Assembly: GCA_030068145.1 (NCBI GenBank)
Contig: JAPJBO010000562.1
Location: 1 to 64,000, forward strand
Source: Diplonema papillatum
Lineage: Eukaryota; Euglenozoa; Diplonemea; Diplonemida; Diplonemidae
DNA: 64,000 bases
Direction: 5' to 3'
This document shows, in pieces, positions 50,028-60,629 of this stretch (within the stretch, counting starts at the first letter, position 1; every line of letters begins with the position of its first letter). A program made the position numbers and the translations under genes. The notes beneath the pieces were generated by a model that had not been told where the DNA came from, ran no database searches, and worked only from the letters and a program-made list of their open reading frames with translations.

Positions 50028-50115
50028 CCCGGAGGAAATGACCCCGGGGCTGTTGAACGCCACCCAAGGGGGAGCCGCTCGACTGGACGAGCTTCACCGA
50101 CTTCAACCCGCACGC
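50028..50115 (+). pseudogene. 5' relic of the PNGase A-like gene
   Basis: GGGGCTGTTGAACGCCACCC ... TTCACCGACTTCAACCCGCA aligns with 51238-51305 of the intact gene (codons for GLLNATKVELFDWMNFTDFN). The frame is broken. It lies about 1.1 kb upstream. Confidence 0.75.
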
Positions 50116-50164
50116 GTTTTGACCGACGACCGGGAGGTCACCCGCGAGTGCGCTACGCGCCCCC

Positions 50165-51042
50165 TCTGTGTGTGTATCACCTGCACCTACGGAGTACCAC
50201 CACACAGTAGAGGTAGCTACATGCACGTGCTGTGTGTGTAGTATCACCTGCACCTACGGAGTACCACCACACAGTAGAGGGCATGCACGTGCTGTGTGTA
50301 GTATCACTTGCACCTACGGAGTACCACCACACAGTTGAGGTAGTACTACATGCACGTGCTGTGTGTGTAGTATCACCTGCACCTACGGAGTACCACCACA
50401 CAGTAGAGGTAGTACTACATGCACGTGCTGTGTCTGTAGTATCACCTGCACCTACGGAGTACAGGACGCCCGAGCCGAGGCGGCCGACGGACCACAGAGG
50501 CAAAAGGCAGAACAGGAAAGACAGGCGCGGTCGATACGAGAAGCGACAATCGCGGAAACGGCAGCGAGTACAGAGCAGTCGACGCGCAGACGAGCAGTGA
50601 AGCGGCCCGCGTCGCAGGTGGCACAGACCGAAGAAGCCCGTGAGGCAGGGAGTGAAGACGAGGTGATGCAAGTCGAAGGGGAAGCGCGAAGCAACCAGCC
50701 CGGACGGACCAACAAGACGCAAGACCAGGCGACCAAGAGAAGGAGGGGGACGCGATCCAGAGACCCGGGCTAAGTAGCCTGGAACTAGTGTGATGGACCT
50801 TTCTTCGGAGGGGCTCACGCACTCAAAGATCGACTTATATGCACCTACGGAGTACCACCACACAGTAGAGGTAGTACTACATGCATGTGCTGTGTGTGTA
50901 GTATCACCTGCACCTACGGAGTACCACCACACAGTAGAGGTAGTACTACATGCACGTGCTGTGTGTGTAGTATCACCTGCATCTACGGAGTACCACCACA
51001 CAGTAGAGGTAGTACTGCATGCACGTGATGTATCACCTGCAC
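50165..51042 (+). repeat. Minisatellite with about 70-bp unit, in two blocks
   Basis: The unit GTAGTATCACCTGCACCTAC / GGAGTACCACCACACAGTAG / ... / ATGCACGTGCTGTGTGT occurs about five times in 50165-50460 and three times in 50840-51042. Between the blocks lies about 375 bp in which an open frame reads a Glu/Arg-rich tail (QRQKAEQERQARSIREATIA to RGTRSRDPG, stop near 50771). This segment interrupted the array or is part of a larger unit. Confidence 0.8.
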
Positions 51043-51147
51043 CTACCTGCTTTGTCGGAACTAAACAACACTCTCAAAGGAGGGAAAAATGCGCCTGTGA
51101 CCCACACGAAACACAGGTAAACTTGGGTTTAGTGGGGGGAACTAAAA

Positions 51148-52974
51148 ATGATCTATCTTCTGCTGCTGGCGGCCCTGCCGCAGATTGCGGTGTCCGCTTC
51201 TTACCCGGTGGTCGCCGACCCGCAGGTGCCAGTTCCGGGGCTGCTGAACGCGACGAAGGTCGAGTTGTTCGACTGGATGAACTTCACCGACTTCAACCCG
51301 CACGCGTTCTCGTACGCGATGCCGGCGGCCGGGGCGTCGCCGCAGGGCTGGTGCAAGATTGTCCTCGTCGTCGAGTGCCGGTGCACGGAAGGTCGGCAGT
51401 TTGACCGGTCCGTGATGCTCTCCATCGGGCAGAGCTTCCTCTTCTTCGGAACGACTTCCGAACCCGTCAGCGACCAGGGCCCGGACTGGGTGGTGACCAC
51501 GGATGTCACGGACTTCTCGGCCATGCTGCTCAGCGCCGCCGCAAACCACTCCGGCGTCATCGAGCTTGACTCTACCGTGACGCCGGTATACACCGGGGTG
51601 ATCAGCTGCAAGAGCCACCTCGACTTTTTCCCAGCCTCCGAGCCTTTGTACCCGAAGCCGAGGGTTCCCCACACAGTCGTCGGCCTGGGCAACGCCCAGT
51701 CGCAGCTGTCGACGGAGATCTCGTTCCCGGCGTTCGTCGCGTTCAGCGAGGTGTACCTCTCGCTGTTCGTGCAGAACCAGCACGACGACGAGTTTTATTG
51801 GAGTTGCCTCCCGACGAATCTGTCCGGGTTGGTCGGCACGTGCGGGCAGGGGTCGGTCCGATTTGCGCAGGTGTTCGTCGACGGAGAGCTTGCCGGACTG
51901 GCGCCATCGTTTCCGTACATCTTCACCGGCGGGATAGACCCGGACCTCTGGCTGCCGATTCCAGGGGCGCGGACGCTGAACATCGTGCCGCTGCGGGTGG
52001 ATCTGACGTGCTTCGCGGGGATCCTCGGCGACGGGAAGACGCATACGCTGAACGTCTCGATGGCACCCGTGTACAACGACTGGTGGGTGCTCGGCGGGTC
52101 GCTTTTCGGGTACATCGACCCGCAGGTGAAGGCCACGAACCTCGTCAGCAACACCCTCCCCGCGGCCTACCGCGCCGCCGAAACGGTGATCTCGAGCACT
52201 TTGGTCGCCGGGCGCGACAACTCGCTGCAGGGGTGGGCGAACGTCAGCTATTCGATCGCCGGAGCGTGCACCGCCACCGTCGACAGGGACGAGTCTCCGG
52301 AGACAACGGTGGCCGCGGCGGTGAACATGACGTTCTTCAACCGCCAGCTGTACAACTCCTCCGGAAGCGCGGTTTCCCGCGAGAGTTACTCGTCTTCGAC
52401 CGTGCTCCAGCACATGGAGTTCGCCACGGAGACGGCCATCACAGCGGCCCCCTCGGCCGGCGTTCCGGCGGTGAAGACGGCGAGCACCCTGCGGTTTCCG
52501 TTGAAAGTCGTGCAAAAATTGTTCCCGGACCCGCAGAACCAGTCGCAGACGAACCAGTTCACCCTCGTAGAGCAAGCCTTCGGCTCGTCGACGGAGTCGA
52601 CTCGGGGAGGGACGCCGGAATTCGCCGCCGCCGTTGAAGTCGCGGTTGCGTCGCAGGATACGGTGGTCATCGACCACTCCTCTTCCGTGCGCGGCGTCAA
52701 CCAGGCGTCGACCGGGCGCTTCACCTTCGCCGACTCGGACGGCAGCTGCTGGGAGCGTGTAGTGGAGTCCCGGAACAGCACCGTGGTCTCGACTGCCACC
52801 GCCTGCGAGGCTCTCTCGTGGAAGTCCCGCCCCATCTTCGGCGGGTCCGAGCATCGACAGAGCAGGCCGGCTGCCGGCGCGGTGGACGCCCCGCTGGGCA
52901 AAGCCGCCCCCGTCCGGTCGCCCCGCAAGCCCGTGGAACCCAGCCAACCGTCGCGGTTCTCGAGGCTCGCGTAG
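51148..52974 (+). CDS. Secreted peptide-N-glycosidase A-like protein (PNGase A family)
   Basis: 608 codons. MIYLLLLAALPQIAVSAS is a typical signal peptide. Residues about 185-330 match the PNGase A pattern: a VYLSLFVQNQHDDEFYW strand, VFVDGELAG, then PYIFTGGIDPDLWLPI and DGKTHTLNVSM..WWVLGGSLFG. In family members the corresponding segment reads D.EFWY..., then FTGGI.P..WRP. These enzymes release N-glycans from asparagine in the secretory or acidic compartment. Many N-x-S/T sites are present. The C-terminal 170 residues are Ser/Thr-rich, with no membrane anchor seen. Family A repeat sequence (51060-51145) directly precedes the ATG. 5' and 3' relics of the gene flank it. Confidence 0.8.
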   Translation: MIYLLLLAALPQIAVSASYPVVADPQVPVPGLLNATKVELFDWMNFTDFNPHAFSYAMPAAGASPQGWCKIVLVVECRCTEGRQFDRSVMLSIGQSFLFFGTTSEPVSDQGPDWVVTTDVTDFSAMLLSAAANHSGVIELDSTVTPVYTGVISCKSHLDFFPASEPLYPKPRVPHTVVGLGNAQSQLSTEISFPAFVAFSEVYLSLFVQNQHDDEFYWSCLPTNLSGLVGTCGQGSVRFAQVFVDGELAGLAPSFPYIFTGGIDPDLWLPIPGARTLNIVPLRVDLTCFAGILGDGKTHTLNVSMAPVYNDWWVLGGSLFGYIDPQVKATNLVSNTLPAAYRAAETVISSTLVAGRDNSLQGWANVSYSIAGACTATVDRDESPETTVAAAVNMTFFNRQLYNSSGSAVSRESYSSSTVLQHMEFATETAITAAPSAGVPAVKTASTLRFPLKVVQKLFPDPQNQSQTNQFTLVEQAFGSSTESTRGGTPEFAAAVEVAVASQDTVVIDHSSSVRGVNQASTGRFTFADSDGSCWERVVESRNSTVVSTATACEALSWKSRPIFGGSEHRQSRPAAGAVDAPLGKAAPVRSPRKPVEPSQPSRFSRLA

Positions 52975-53101
52975 GCGTGAAAACAGGAGGGGGTGCGCGG
53001 AGAACGCTTGAAAAGAGGCTCAAGCTCGAAAAGCGAACTCCAACTCTAAAAAGAAGAACACTGGCGGGGACTTCCAGTTTCTTCCCCCACACGATGAGGG
53101 G

Positions 53102-53226
53102 GTCCAGCCTCAGAAGCTGAGTTAAAAAAGCGGGTGTGGATTTACGCGCGTTTTTGGTTGTAGCACACCCGCTGTTCAGGTGTGGCTCGGGCACACCCGA
53201 TTTACCTCCAGCTTCTGAGGCCGGAC
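53102..53226. mobile_element. Inverted-repeat element M4, uninterrupted copy (125 bp)
   Basis: GTCCAGCCTCAGAAGCTG and CAGCTTCTGAGGCCGGAC are inverted repeats with one mismatch. It serves as the empty-site reference for the hAT-like insertion at 40169-40484. Confidence 0.8.
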
Positions 53227-53329
53227 TTCGCTGCCGCCGTCGAACGAAGAAAGTGCAGCTTTCCAGGATAGTTAACCCTGTCCCCGCGTGAAGCGTTTCA
53301 AGGGTCAACCCTTCCTTCAAAAAGAGACG

Positions 53330-53762
53330 ACTGCGTCATCCGGGGCCTGTGGACATGGTCAACAGGATCGTCAATGTGTCACCACTTCAGATCTCTGCAT
53401 CCGGGCCGCGGTTGCATCGCAGGATACGGTGGTCATCGACCTGCACTCGTCTTCTTCCGTGCGCAGCGAGCCAGGCGTCGACCGGGCGCTTCACCTTCGC
53501 CGACTCCGACGGCAGCTGCTGGGAGCGTGTGTTCGAGTCCCGGAACAGCACCGTGGTCTCGACTGCCACCCCGCCTGCGAGGCTCTCTCGTTGACGCCCC
53601 GCCCCATCTCCGGCAAGTCCGAGCACCGGCAGAGCAGGCCGGCTGCCGGCGCGGCGGACGCCCCGCTGGGCAAAGCCGTCCCCGTCCAGTCGCCCCGCAA
53701 GCCCGTGGAACCAGCCAACCGTCGCGGTTCTCGAGGCTCGCGTAGCCGGCTGAAGACACTAG
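53330..53762 (+). pseudogene. 3' relic of the PNGase A-like gene
   Basis: 53405-53755 repeats the last 350 bp of the intact gene (ASQDTVVID ... STGRFTFADSDGSCWER ... EHRQSRPAAGA) with small indels that break the frame. The segment just before (ACATGGTCAACAGGATCGTC, 53353) recurs at 55682-55701. Confidence 0.85.
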
Positions 53763-53764
53763 TG

Positions 53765-55930
53765 GACGCTTAAAAAGAAGAACGTCGGCGGGGACGTACA
53801 TTCATAGACCCCATCTACAGAGTGTGAAGACACGTCTAAGTGCACCCATGTTTGCTGCTGGGAATAGACTTGCCACGAAGCCTTTCCAACGAGCCCCGAG
53901 TTCCCTCGTGGCACCCTCGTAGTCTGTCTGACGAGTCGTAGAGTCATAAAACGCTTGAGCGCCATGCACAGTTTCCTCCAGAAGAAGTGGACAGCCTCCA
54001 TCCCCCTCCGTCCGGAAGGGGCTGAACAAGAAAACCAGCGGCGGGGACAGCCAGCTTCTCCGTACCTTTCATTCGGGTGTTGGGGCGAGTCGGGCATTCC
54101 AGGAGTCTTACCTCGACGCCAATTGTGCCCCCAAGCAGCTTGTGCCACATTCCGGATATCCGTAGAACACCGGGCTCTGCCCTGTTCACCCGCCGTTATA
54201 TCGCTGTTGCTTTCTTTTCCTGCGCTGGGTGATAAGGCGACCAGCTGCAATTCGTTCAACTGTTGTTGCTGCAGTTCCTGCTGGCGGGAAAGATGCTCAA
54301 TTTGATTCTGGACAGCAGCAGGCATTGGCGTCGCTCGCCGCCATGCGCGGGCTTGTCTGCACTGGTTCATTGTCCCCGAAGTACATGGGTGGCGGAGGGA
54401 CATCGACGGCCCGCGGACGGGAACCACCTGCGAGACGATTCCGCCCAGACGACAGGACAAGGTAGGTAAGGGAAGTCGGCAAACTGGATCCGTAACTTCG
54501 GGAAAAGGATTGGCTCTGAGGACACATGCGGGATTGTCAGTGCGGGTCAGGTCTGGGCTCAGATTGAAGGTGCTGTGAGTGGCGCTCTCGGGTGCTGGAA
54601 CTGTTACGAACGAGAGGATTTCAACTGGTTAATTAAACCACAACATTTCGCTTCATCACAGTGGTGGCGAGTGGAATGTGACTTCTGCCCAGTGCTTCCT
54701 TCTCCTTTGCCGATCTGGTGGCGTCAGACCGTGTCGGCAGAGATTCCCGTGGCGGGAATTCTCTACGTGGAGCACTGCCTTGTAATCCAACCTACGCAGG
54801 CCGGAAATCAAAAAAAACAACAAAAAAGGTTTTGCAGGGCGCGGGCAAACGGGCCCACCACCCGCCCGGCGGACTTGCGGCAAAAGAGACCTTTTCCAGT
54901 GCCACGCACCTTGCGGGCGCGGCGCTGGCTCGAAAGAAAGTTGTGAGATCTTCTGCTGTGTCTGGGTACGCGCTCGTCCCAGCACCGATGTGCCCACCGT
55001 TTCGCGCAGTCAATTGGTTCGCTCATCGTACAGTTTCCTTTTTTTTTTTTTTTTTGTCTTTGTGGCAACAAATTTCCATCGCATATTTACTTTTTTCGCT
55101 TGCAACGTATTTCCATCTCATCAACGCGCCTCTTCCTCCGCACGAGTCTCCTGTCTTCGTTTGCGTTTCGGCTGACGGTAGACGATACGACCACAGCTGC
55201 AGTTGACCACGTTGACCTTGACTGGATCTGTTGAATTTGAAGCTGCCCAGACCTGTAGTAGAGCAGCCGTACTGAAGTTGAACAACCCTGTATTTCGCCA
55301 GACCTGGAGTTGAACAGACCTGCAAGTGATCAGGACGTGTTGTTGACCAGAGCTGTTGCTGCAGCTGCCAGTGCGGGTTGTCCAGAACTGCAGCAAATCA
55401 GTAGTTGCAGACCCCAACAGAAGAAAAAGTGGTCAGCGCCACGTGTGAATGCAAAGGCAGAATCGCAGAAGCATGCCCATCGCGAGGAAGGGAAGGGACG
55501 CAAAGCGACCGCGCGAAGACGATGATTCGAATGTGTGCAAACGCCAGAAGCACGGCACGGTACGATCGAAGAGGTAGTCCCCTCGTGACTAATGCAGGGC
55601 ATCGCTGCAGATATTCTGCTTTCTAACCTCAACAGCAGTTGCACAGACCCTCCAAAAAGAGACGACTGCATGGACCTGTGGACATGGTCAACAGGATCGT
55701 CAATGTGTCACCGCTTCAGGTCTCTGCATGGAATGTTCACGCATCCCCTTTCGGCAATCCTGCACGTCCGAGCAAGCTCGTCAGTGGCAGCTTTGAGGCG
55801 AGCATTTACACCTTGCCTTGGGACCGACTGACCCATCATAAGATCTGCACTGATCCACGTTTCATCGAGGCTCACGCCAACTGTATTTGAATACCTGTGT
55901 TACTTGAATGGACTTCTGATCAGAGCGTGT
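53765..55930. other. Long gene-free stretch
   Basis: No supported gene in 2.1 kb. Landmarks: a poly-T run at 55035-55055; several CTGCAG/CAGCTG-rich segments at 55200-55400; and 55660-55735 (AAAAGAGACGACTGCATGG, ATGGTCAACAGGATCGTCAA), which repeats 53320-53400 from the PNGase relic region. Confidence 0.4.
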
Positions 55931-55934
55931 AGTT

Positions 55935-56190
55935 GACCGGACCAAGTTGACTACGGAACTGCGACTGCAGTTCTTGAACTGTGCCAGAGTTGTATTGTAC
56001 CAGAACTGCAGTACCGTAGTACTGTAGTCTAACTGACTTGCACCGAACCAACCAAATGATTAGAAGCATCCGACCAGACCAAGTTGACTACGGAACTGTG
56101 ACTGCAGTTCTTGAACTGTGCCAGAACTGCAGTACCGTGGTACTGTATTGAACCGACTTGCACCGAACCAATCAAATGATTAGGAGCATC
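55935..56190 (+). repeat. About 120-bp tandem duplication upstream of SmB
   Basis: ACCAAGTTGACTACGGAACT through CCAAATGATTAGAAGCATCC occurs at about 55940-56072 and again at 56077-56191 with a short deletion in the second copy. It ends 160 bp before the SmB start and may contain its promoter. Confidence 0.8.
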
Positions 56191-56352
56191 CGTTGGCGCG
56201 ACGGAGAGAAGAAAAGAGGGTGGGGCGGTGCGCACCAGCCTCGAGGGCAGAGCAGCCTGCAGCCCTCAAACCGAGCTGAAAAGGCTACTACTAGGGCAGC
56301 GGACGCTGTACACGCGCGCGGGGGGCGCCGTCGGCGGTGCAGGCGCGGCAAG

Positions 56353-57940
56353 ATGGCGGGCATGAGTCGGAAAAGTCGGATGTTCAACTACCTGAACTCC
56401 GAGATCACCCTCGAGATGAACACTGGCAGGACGATATCCGGAATCTTCTTCGCCTACGACAAGGTGTGCACAAACCCGTCGTTTTTCTTTTTTTTGTATT
56501 AGCACCTGCTTTGTAGGAAATACTTGAGGAGCAAAAGATCAGAGGAGGTAAATGTGCTGTAGCCCCCGCGAAACACAGGTGAATCTGGGTTCAGTGGCGG
56601 GCGTAAGCGTTCGACGAAAAAAGACCCACTTTGTAGTTGTATTGTTTCTCCCCCTCTAGCCTCCTTCGAAGTAAGCACAAGGCAGCCCCTCGAGTATTTT
56701 TGTGTTGTCGGCAAACGGAGGCAGCAGTCTGGCAGGTGAGCAGCGCCACCTCCCCTAGCGAGCTCTCGGATCAAGCTGCGTCTGATGCAGCTGTTGTCGC
56801 CTACGTACACTCAGCCGCGCTTGCCTTCATTGCGAAGGTTACTGCTGCGGGCAGCTGTGTCAGGTCAAGTAGCGAGATCTGAGGCCCTGTGATGGCTGAG
56901 TGCACACCGAAGCAGGGCTGCATCCTCGTGTTGTAGCCGTGTTGTGTATAAGGTTTCGTGAGGGCCTGGTCAACCACCTCATCACTATAGGGCACAAACC
57001 TTTCGACCGTGATTGGACAGTCGGGATTGCCGGGGGCGGGTCTCCATGAAGAAGAGAAAGTAAAGCAAGACCTGCCCCCTGCGCCCTGCTGTCTCCGGCT
57101 GCTTCGGTAGACGACACATACTACTACTACTACTGTTGTCGGCAAACGGGGGGCAGCAGTCAGTTGCGAGACTGACAGGTGAACAGCGCCACCTCCCCTA
57201 GCGAGCTCTCGGATCAAGCTGAACATATCCATCTGATGCAGCATTGCGGGGTAGTAAGAGGAACTCCCGTGTAAGTGAGGGTTCCGTAGTAGTAGGGGAT
57301 GCAACTATTCCGACGAGCATTACGTGCGGCATACCATGTGTAAACGGCATACTGCCCCGACTACACTTTTGGGCCCGCACTGCTTGATTGCCCTCGTAGG
57401 GTACCATGCTATTCCTGGACGACACGTAATGATTACGACTTTTCTGAAACGACGAATAACGCGGGCAGTACCCGTGAATGCTCGTGCACCTGTCAGGTAC
57501 GCACAGGTACGGCGCAGTACGTATGATCACACGTAGATACGGACGATCAGGTTGCGCTGATGAGGGTCCGTCCAATGTGTTCGTGACTTAAAGGACCGGA
57601 ACACAGTGCAGATAGGATCAGTAGGTGGGGTGTCGAGCACATCGTATAGCCATCCCAGCAGCACGTTCTCGCAACCCCCCCCCCATCCCCTTACTTTGAG
57701 CGGCGCACGAATCACTCTGTTCACCATACGTACAGTTCCTCAACGTGGTCCTGAAAGAGGCGGTCGAAACGCGGACGAAGGTGGTCAAAAAGGTGGACAC
57801 CATCGTGTCGCGGGATCTCGGGCTCTGCCTCGTGCGAGGCGACAACATCGTCGCTGTGAAGGTAGACGGTCTTCTCGGCAATGCACCGCCCTCCCGTGAG
57901 GCACTACGGACGAACGTTGCGCTTCCTGGCAACGGGCAAG
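56353..57940 (+). CDS. Spliceosomal Sm protein B-like, two exons (56353-56463, 57737-57940), 3' end unresolved
   Basis: SmB is one of seven Sm proteins that form the ring on U1, U2, U4 and U5 snRNAs. Exon 1 reads MAGMSRKSRMFNYLNSEITL..NTGRTISGIFFAYDK (Sm1 motif). After donor AAG|GTGTGC and acceptor GTACAG|TTC, exon 2 reads FLNVVLKEAVETR...RDLGLCLVRGDNIVAVKVDG (Sm2 motif), matching the SmB pattern RxLGLVLLRGENLVSMTVEG. The first intron is 1273 bp and in phase 0. A second donor, GGGCAAG|GTATGC, ends exon 2 at 57940. The usual Pro/Gly-rich tail is not found in the window, so the next exon is far downstream or lost. Both introns carry a family A repeat within 35 bp of the donor. Confidence 0.75.
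56490..56705 (+). repeat. Repeat family A inside SmB intron 1
   Basis: Full-length copy, TTTTGTATTAGCACCTGCTT to CCCCTCGAGTATTTTTGTG, beginning about 27 bp after the donor. The remaining intron holds a doubled segment (TGTTGTCGGCAAACGG.., 56705-56795 and 57135-57235) and the repeat shared with 32240. Confidence 0.8.
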
Positions 57941-57944
57941 GTAT

Positions 57945-58105
57945 GCGCGGTTTTTTGTATAAGCACCTGCTTTGTAGGAAATGCTTGAGGAGACTGCCAG
58001 TTGCGATAGATCAAAGGAGGTAAATGTGCTGTAGCCCACACGAAACACAGGTAAATCTGGGTTTAGTGGCGGGCGTAAGCGTTCAACAAAAAAGACCCAC
58101 TTTGT
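57945..58105 (+). repeat. Repeat family A directly after the SmB exon 2 donor
   Basis: TTTTTTGTATAAGCACCTGC starts about 10 bp after the GT donor, in the same orientation as the intron 1 copy, and ends CGTAAGCGTTCAACAAAAAA. Confidence 0.8.
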
Positions 58106-58177
58106 ATGGTGTGGTCGGTGGGCCAGTTCCCCGTAGTTCCCCCGTAGTTCAACATGGGGGGGGGGTGTCTTTTTTTT

Positions 58178-58477
58178 TTACATAAGCGCCAGCTTGAAAG
58201 GAAATGCTCGACGATGCTGCCCGACAAAGAACAGAAGGGATCCCAAGTGCTGTAACTACCGAACCACGTGTTGAACGGACGTGAGGTCATGCGGGTCTAC
58301 CCCTACACGACAAATCACACAAACACAACAGGTCAAAAAATCCTGAGTGAGAAAACAACACACGGTTGTGTAAGCGAAGAACAAATCAGATTGTGTTTGT
58401 ATTGTATTTGCCCCTTACCTCTATATTTCCCCCCTTCCATTCGGAGTCGAAGCAGCTACGTCGAGTATTTTTTCGTT
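58178..58477 (+). repeat. Repeat family B, near full length
   Basis: TTTTTACATAAGCGCCAGCT to GCAGCTACGTCGAGTATTTT, 70 bp after the family A copy. Nearly identical to 4898-5205. Confidence 0.8.
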
Positions 58478-58619
58478 TCTTGTTTTTTTGCTGAGTGCTT
58501 CAGGGATGCAGCCTTGGGTCCTGGAGAGCGTTTCTAAGCTACTTTGCACTTTTTCGTCACAAAATATGGACATTTTCGGGTTATTCGAACGTGTCAAGAT
58601 CAAAGACCCCAGGAGAGGT

Positions 58620-59950
58620 CCAGGCCAAAATCGGTGAATTTCGGGGGGTAATTCCTTTGTGGCGACCACTTTCTGCAGTCGGCCCTGGCGAAGGTGGGGC
58701 GGAAGAGCTACAAAGGTGCAGTATTACGGCCCCAGCTTGCGCAGAGCGCCATGTGCTATGCGTACCCCGAAGAGGAAGGAATAGGATGAGAAGGAAGGAC
58801 AGACTGGGAGTCACGGTTTGACAGAGTGACAGGATCAGCTGCGGTAAGGAGAGCGGGAAATGTTCTATCAGAGGCCCCGCACCGGCCGGGTTTCGAAGCG
58901 ATCGCGGGACCGGAGACCTTCGCGGCGGTCGGAGGAGAGAGGTGGTTCCGGGCGCTGCAGTATTGGCTGGATGGGATGTGCTGGTCGGTGGTGGGTGACG
59001 TCTCGATGGTGGAGCTCGCCGCAGTGTCGTAGCGACGACGGACGGGACACCGTTGAACATGTGTGCGAGGGTACTCGCAAAACTGTTAAAAACCGTCGGG
59101 GATGCGCTGGAGCGAAATCGCCGCTTCTGCCAGACAGGAAACTGGAGAAGATAGGTCGCTGAGCACGGTGGGAGCCCCGCCGTGCCTCACGGGGTGCGAG
59201 ATGAGGCCGATCTTCCGTGGTGGTACGGAGACGATGGAAGTGCTCGAGACACAGCTGACGACGGCACGAGTTCAGCGGCGAGGCGTGAGGGATGGATCTT
59301 TCCCTACGTACGGAGGTGGAAGGGCGGAGCGTGCGGCGAGTGGGCGGTGTTCAAGCTACGGAACACGAAAAGTGGAGTGAGCCACGAGCACCAGAAAGTG
59401 AAGTGCGGCGAGTGGGCGGTGTTCAAGCTACGGAACACGAAAAGTGGAGTGAGCCACGAGCACCAGAAAGTGAAGTGCGGCGCATGAAAGCGCCGGTGCA
59501 GCAACCGATGAACCTGGACGAGCAATCGAAGAAGAAGCGAGGCGCCAAACGCACGCCTGAGCGCGACGATCAAGTCGAGCTAAAGAGGCGAAAGCATGAC
59601 ACATCACGTACAAAGAGATAACCGCGACACCGCAAATCGCCACAGAATATTTGCATTCTAACCCAACATATCAGAGGCGGTCGCGGTCGAAGACGGCAAC
59701 CCGAGCGAGGAGTAAGGCTGACCAGAATGACAGTCATAATGGCCATGCTGAAGGCAAGGTTGCGTTGCAGGAGGAGAAACTGGTGCTTGGCCGAGGATAA
59801 GATGGCTATGGCGCAGCAGGGGCAGAACAGAGAGACAGCGAGTCCTTCTTGTGGGTAGTCACGCCTTCGCAGTCCCAGGACCTCCGCCCGCTTGCATACA
59901 GCGGTCGACTGGTCTTTCCGACGAGTTGGAATGCAGGTACCATCTCCGGA
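58620..59950 (+). mobile_element. Decayed Cys/His-rich element, plus-strand copy
   Basis: 58880-59030 encodes FEAIAGPETFAAVGGERWFR and LQYWLDGMCWSV as in the array ORFs, then frames break. 59160-59330 keeps STVGAPPCLTG and MRPIFRGG. The Cys/His region is deleted except for HEHQKVKCG. A 72-bp segment (GAGTGGGCGGTGTTCAAGCT..) is duplicated at 59337-59480. 59490-59621 encodes PMNLDEQSKKKRGAKRTPER and the stop. The 3' end CAGAATATTTGCATTCTAAC follows. Flanks on both sides match 12296-13400 in inverse orientation. Confidence 0.8.
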
Positions 59951-59954
59951 GAGC

Positions 59955-60400
59955 TTCCGGTTTCTCCCAGAGTAGAGGAGCTGATGCAAACGCCACCTGG
60001 GCTTCTGAACGTGATTGCGGATCACCTACTTGCCCAAACCCAGAGGGATTGGAGTGTCGGAATGGCGCGCAAGGAGAGGCTCTGGCTTGTTTGCTTCTTT
60101 CGCTGGCGAGAGGGTGACTTCGGACACGGCAAAGCCTTGGGCTCTTCGGGCTCTGCATCCTTCTGTTCCAGAGATCGTAGAGCAGTTTGCCCACAACAAC
60201 TTTAACCTTGAATGGCATGCTTCGGGTGAGGGCAGTTTATCAAGAAGTAACTTCGTATCTGCTTCCCTTTCATGCAGACACAAGTTGGACTCAAGCACAT
60301 CCTTTCGTCTATCACCGGACTCTTGATTGCGTGGTGCCAATTTTATCTGTGGGCTGTCCAAGATATCCTGCAGATCTCGATCAGGCCTCTGCCACCCGTC
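59955..60400. other. Gene-free stretch
   Basis: Sequence beyond the recognisable end of the decayed element; open frames without protein features. Confidence 0.4.
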
Positions 60401-60408
60401 ACGATAAC

Positions 60409-60615
60409 ATGCAGGGTCCAAACCTTGTGTCTTTTTAAAACGCTCCCGCGGAGCCGATGGACCCCAAAAAAAAAAGTTGGAAATTTTTTCTTTGCTCAAC
60501 TTCATCAAAAATTACTGCAGAGTTTGTTCCAAAATTTTAAAATTCAAAAACCCCAATTTTTTCCAGAATTTTTTTTTGGCCATTTCCAAAAAGACACAAG
60601 GTTTTGACCCTGCAT
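60409..60615. mobile_element. MITE M1, complete copy (207 bp)
   Basis: ATGCAGGGTCCAAACCTTGT at the left and its near-perfect reverse complement at the right form 28-bp inverted repeats with one mismatch. A perfect 6-bp target duplication, GATAAC, flanks it (60403-60408, 60616-60621). The A/T-rich core contains CTGCAGAGTTTGTTCC. No coding capacity. Confidence 0.85.
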
Positions 60616-60629
60616 GATAACGCGATTAT

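Noticed and set aside
50165..51042. CRISPR-like array (about 70-bp repeats in two blocks)
   Set aside because: The repeats adjoin without unique spacers and no cas genes occur; it is a minisatellite in eukaryotic DNA.
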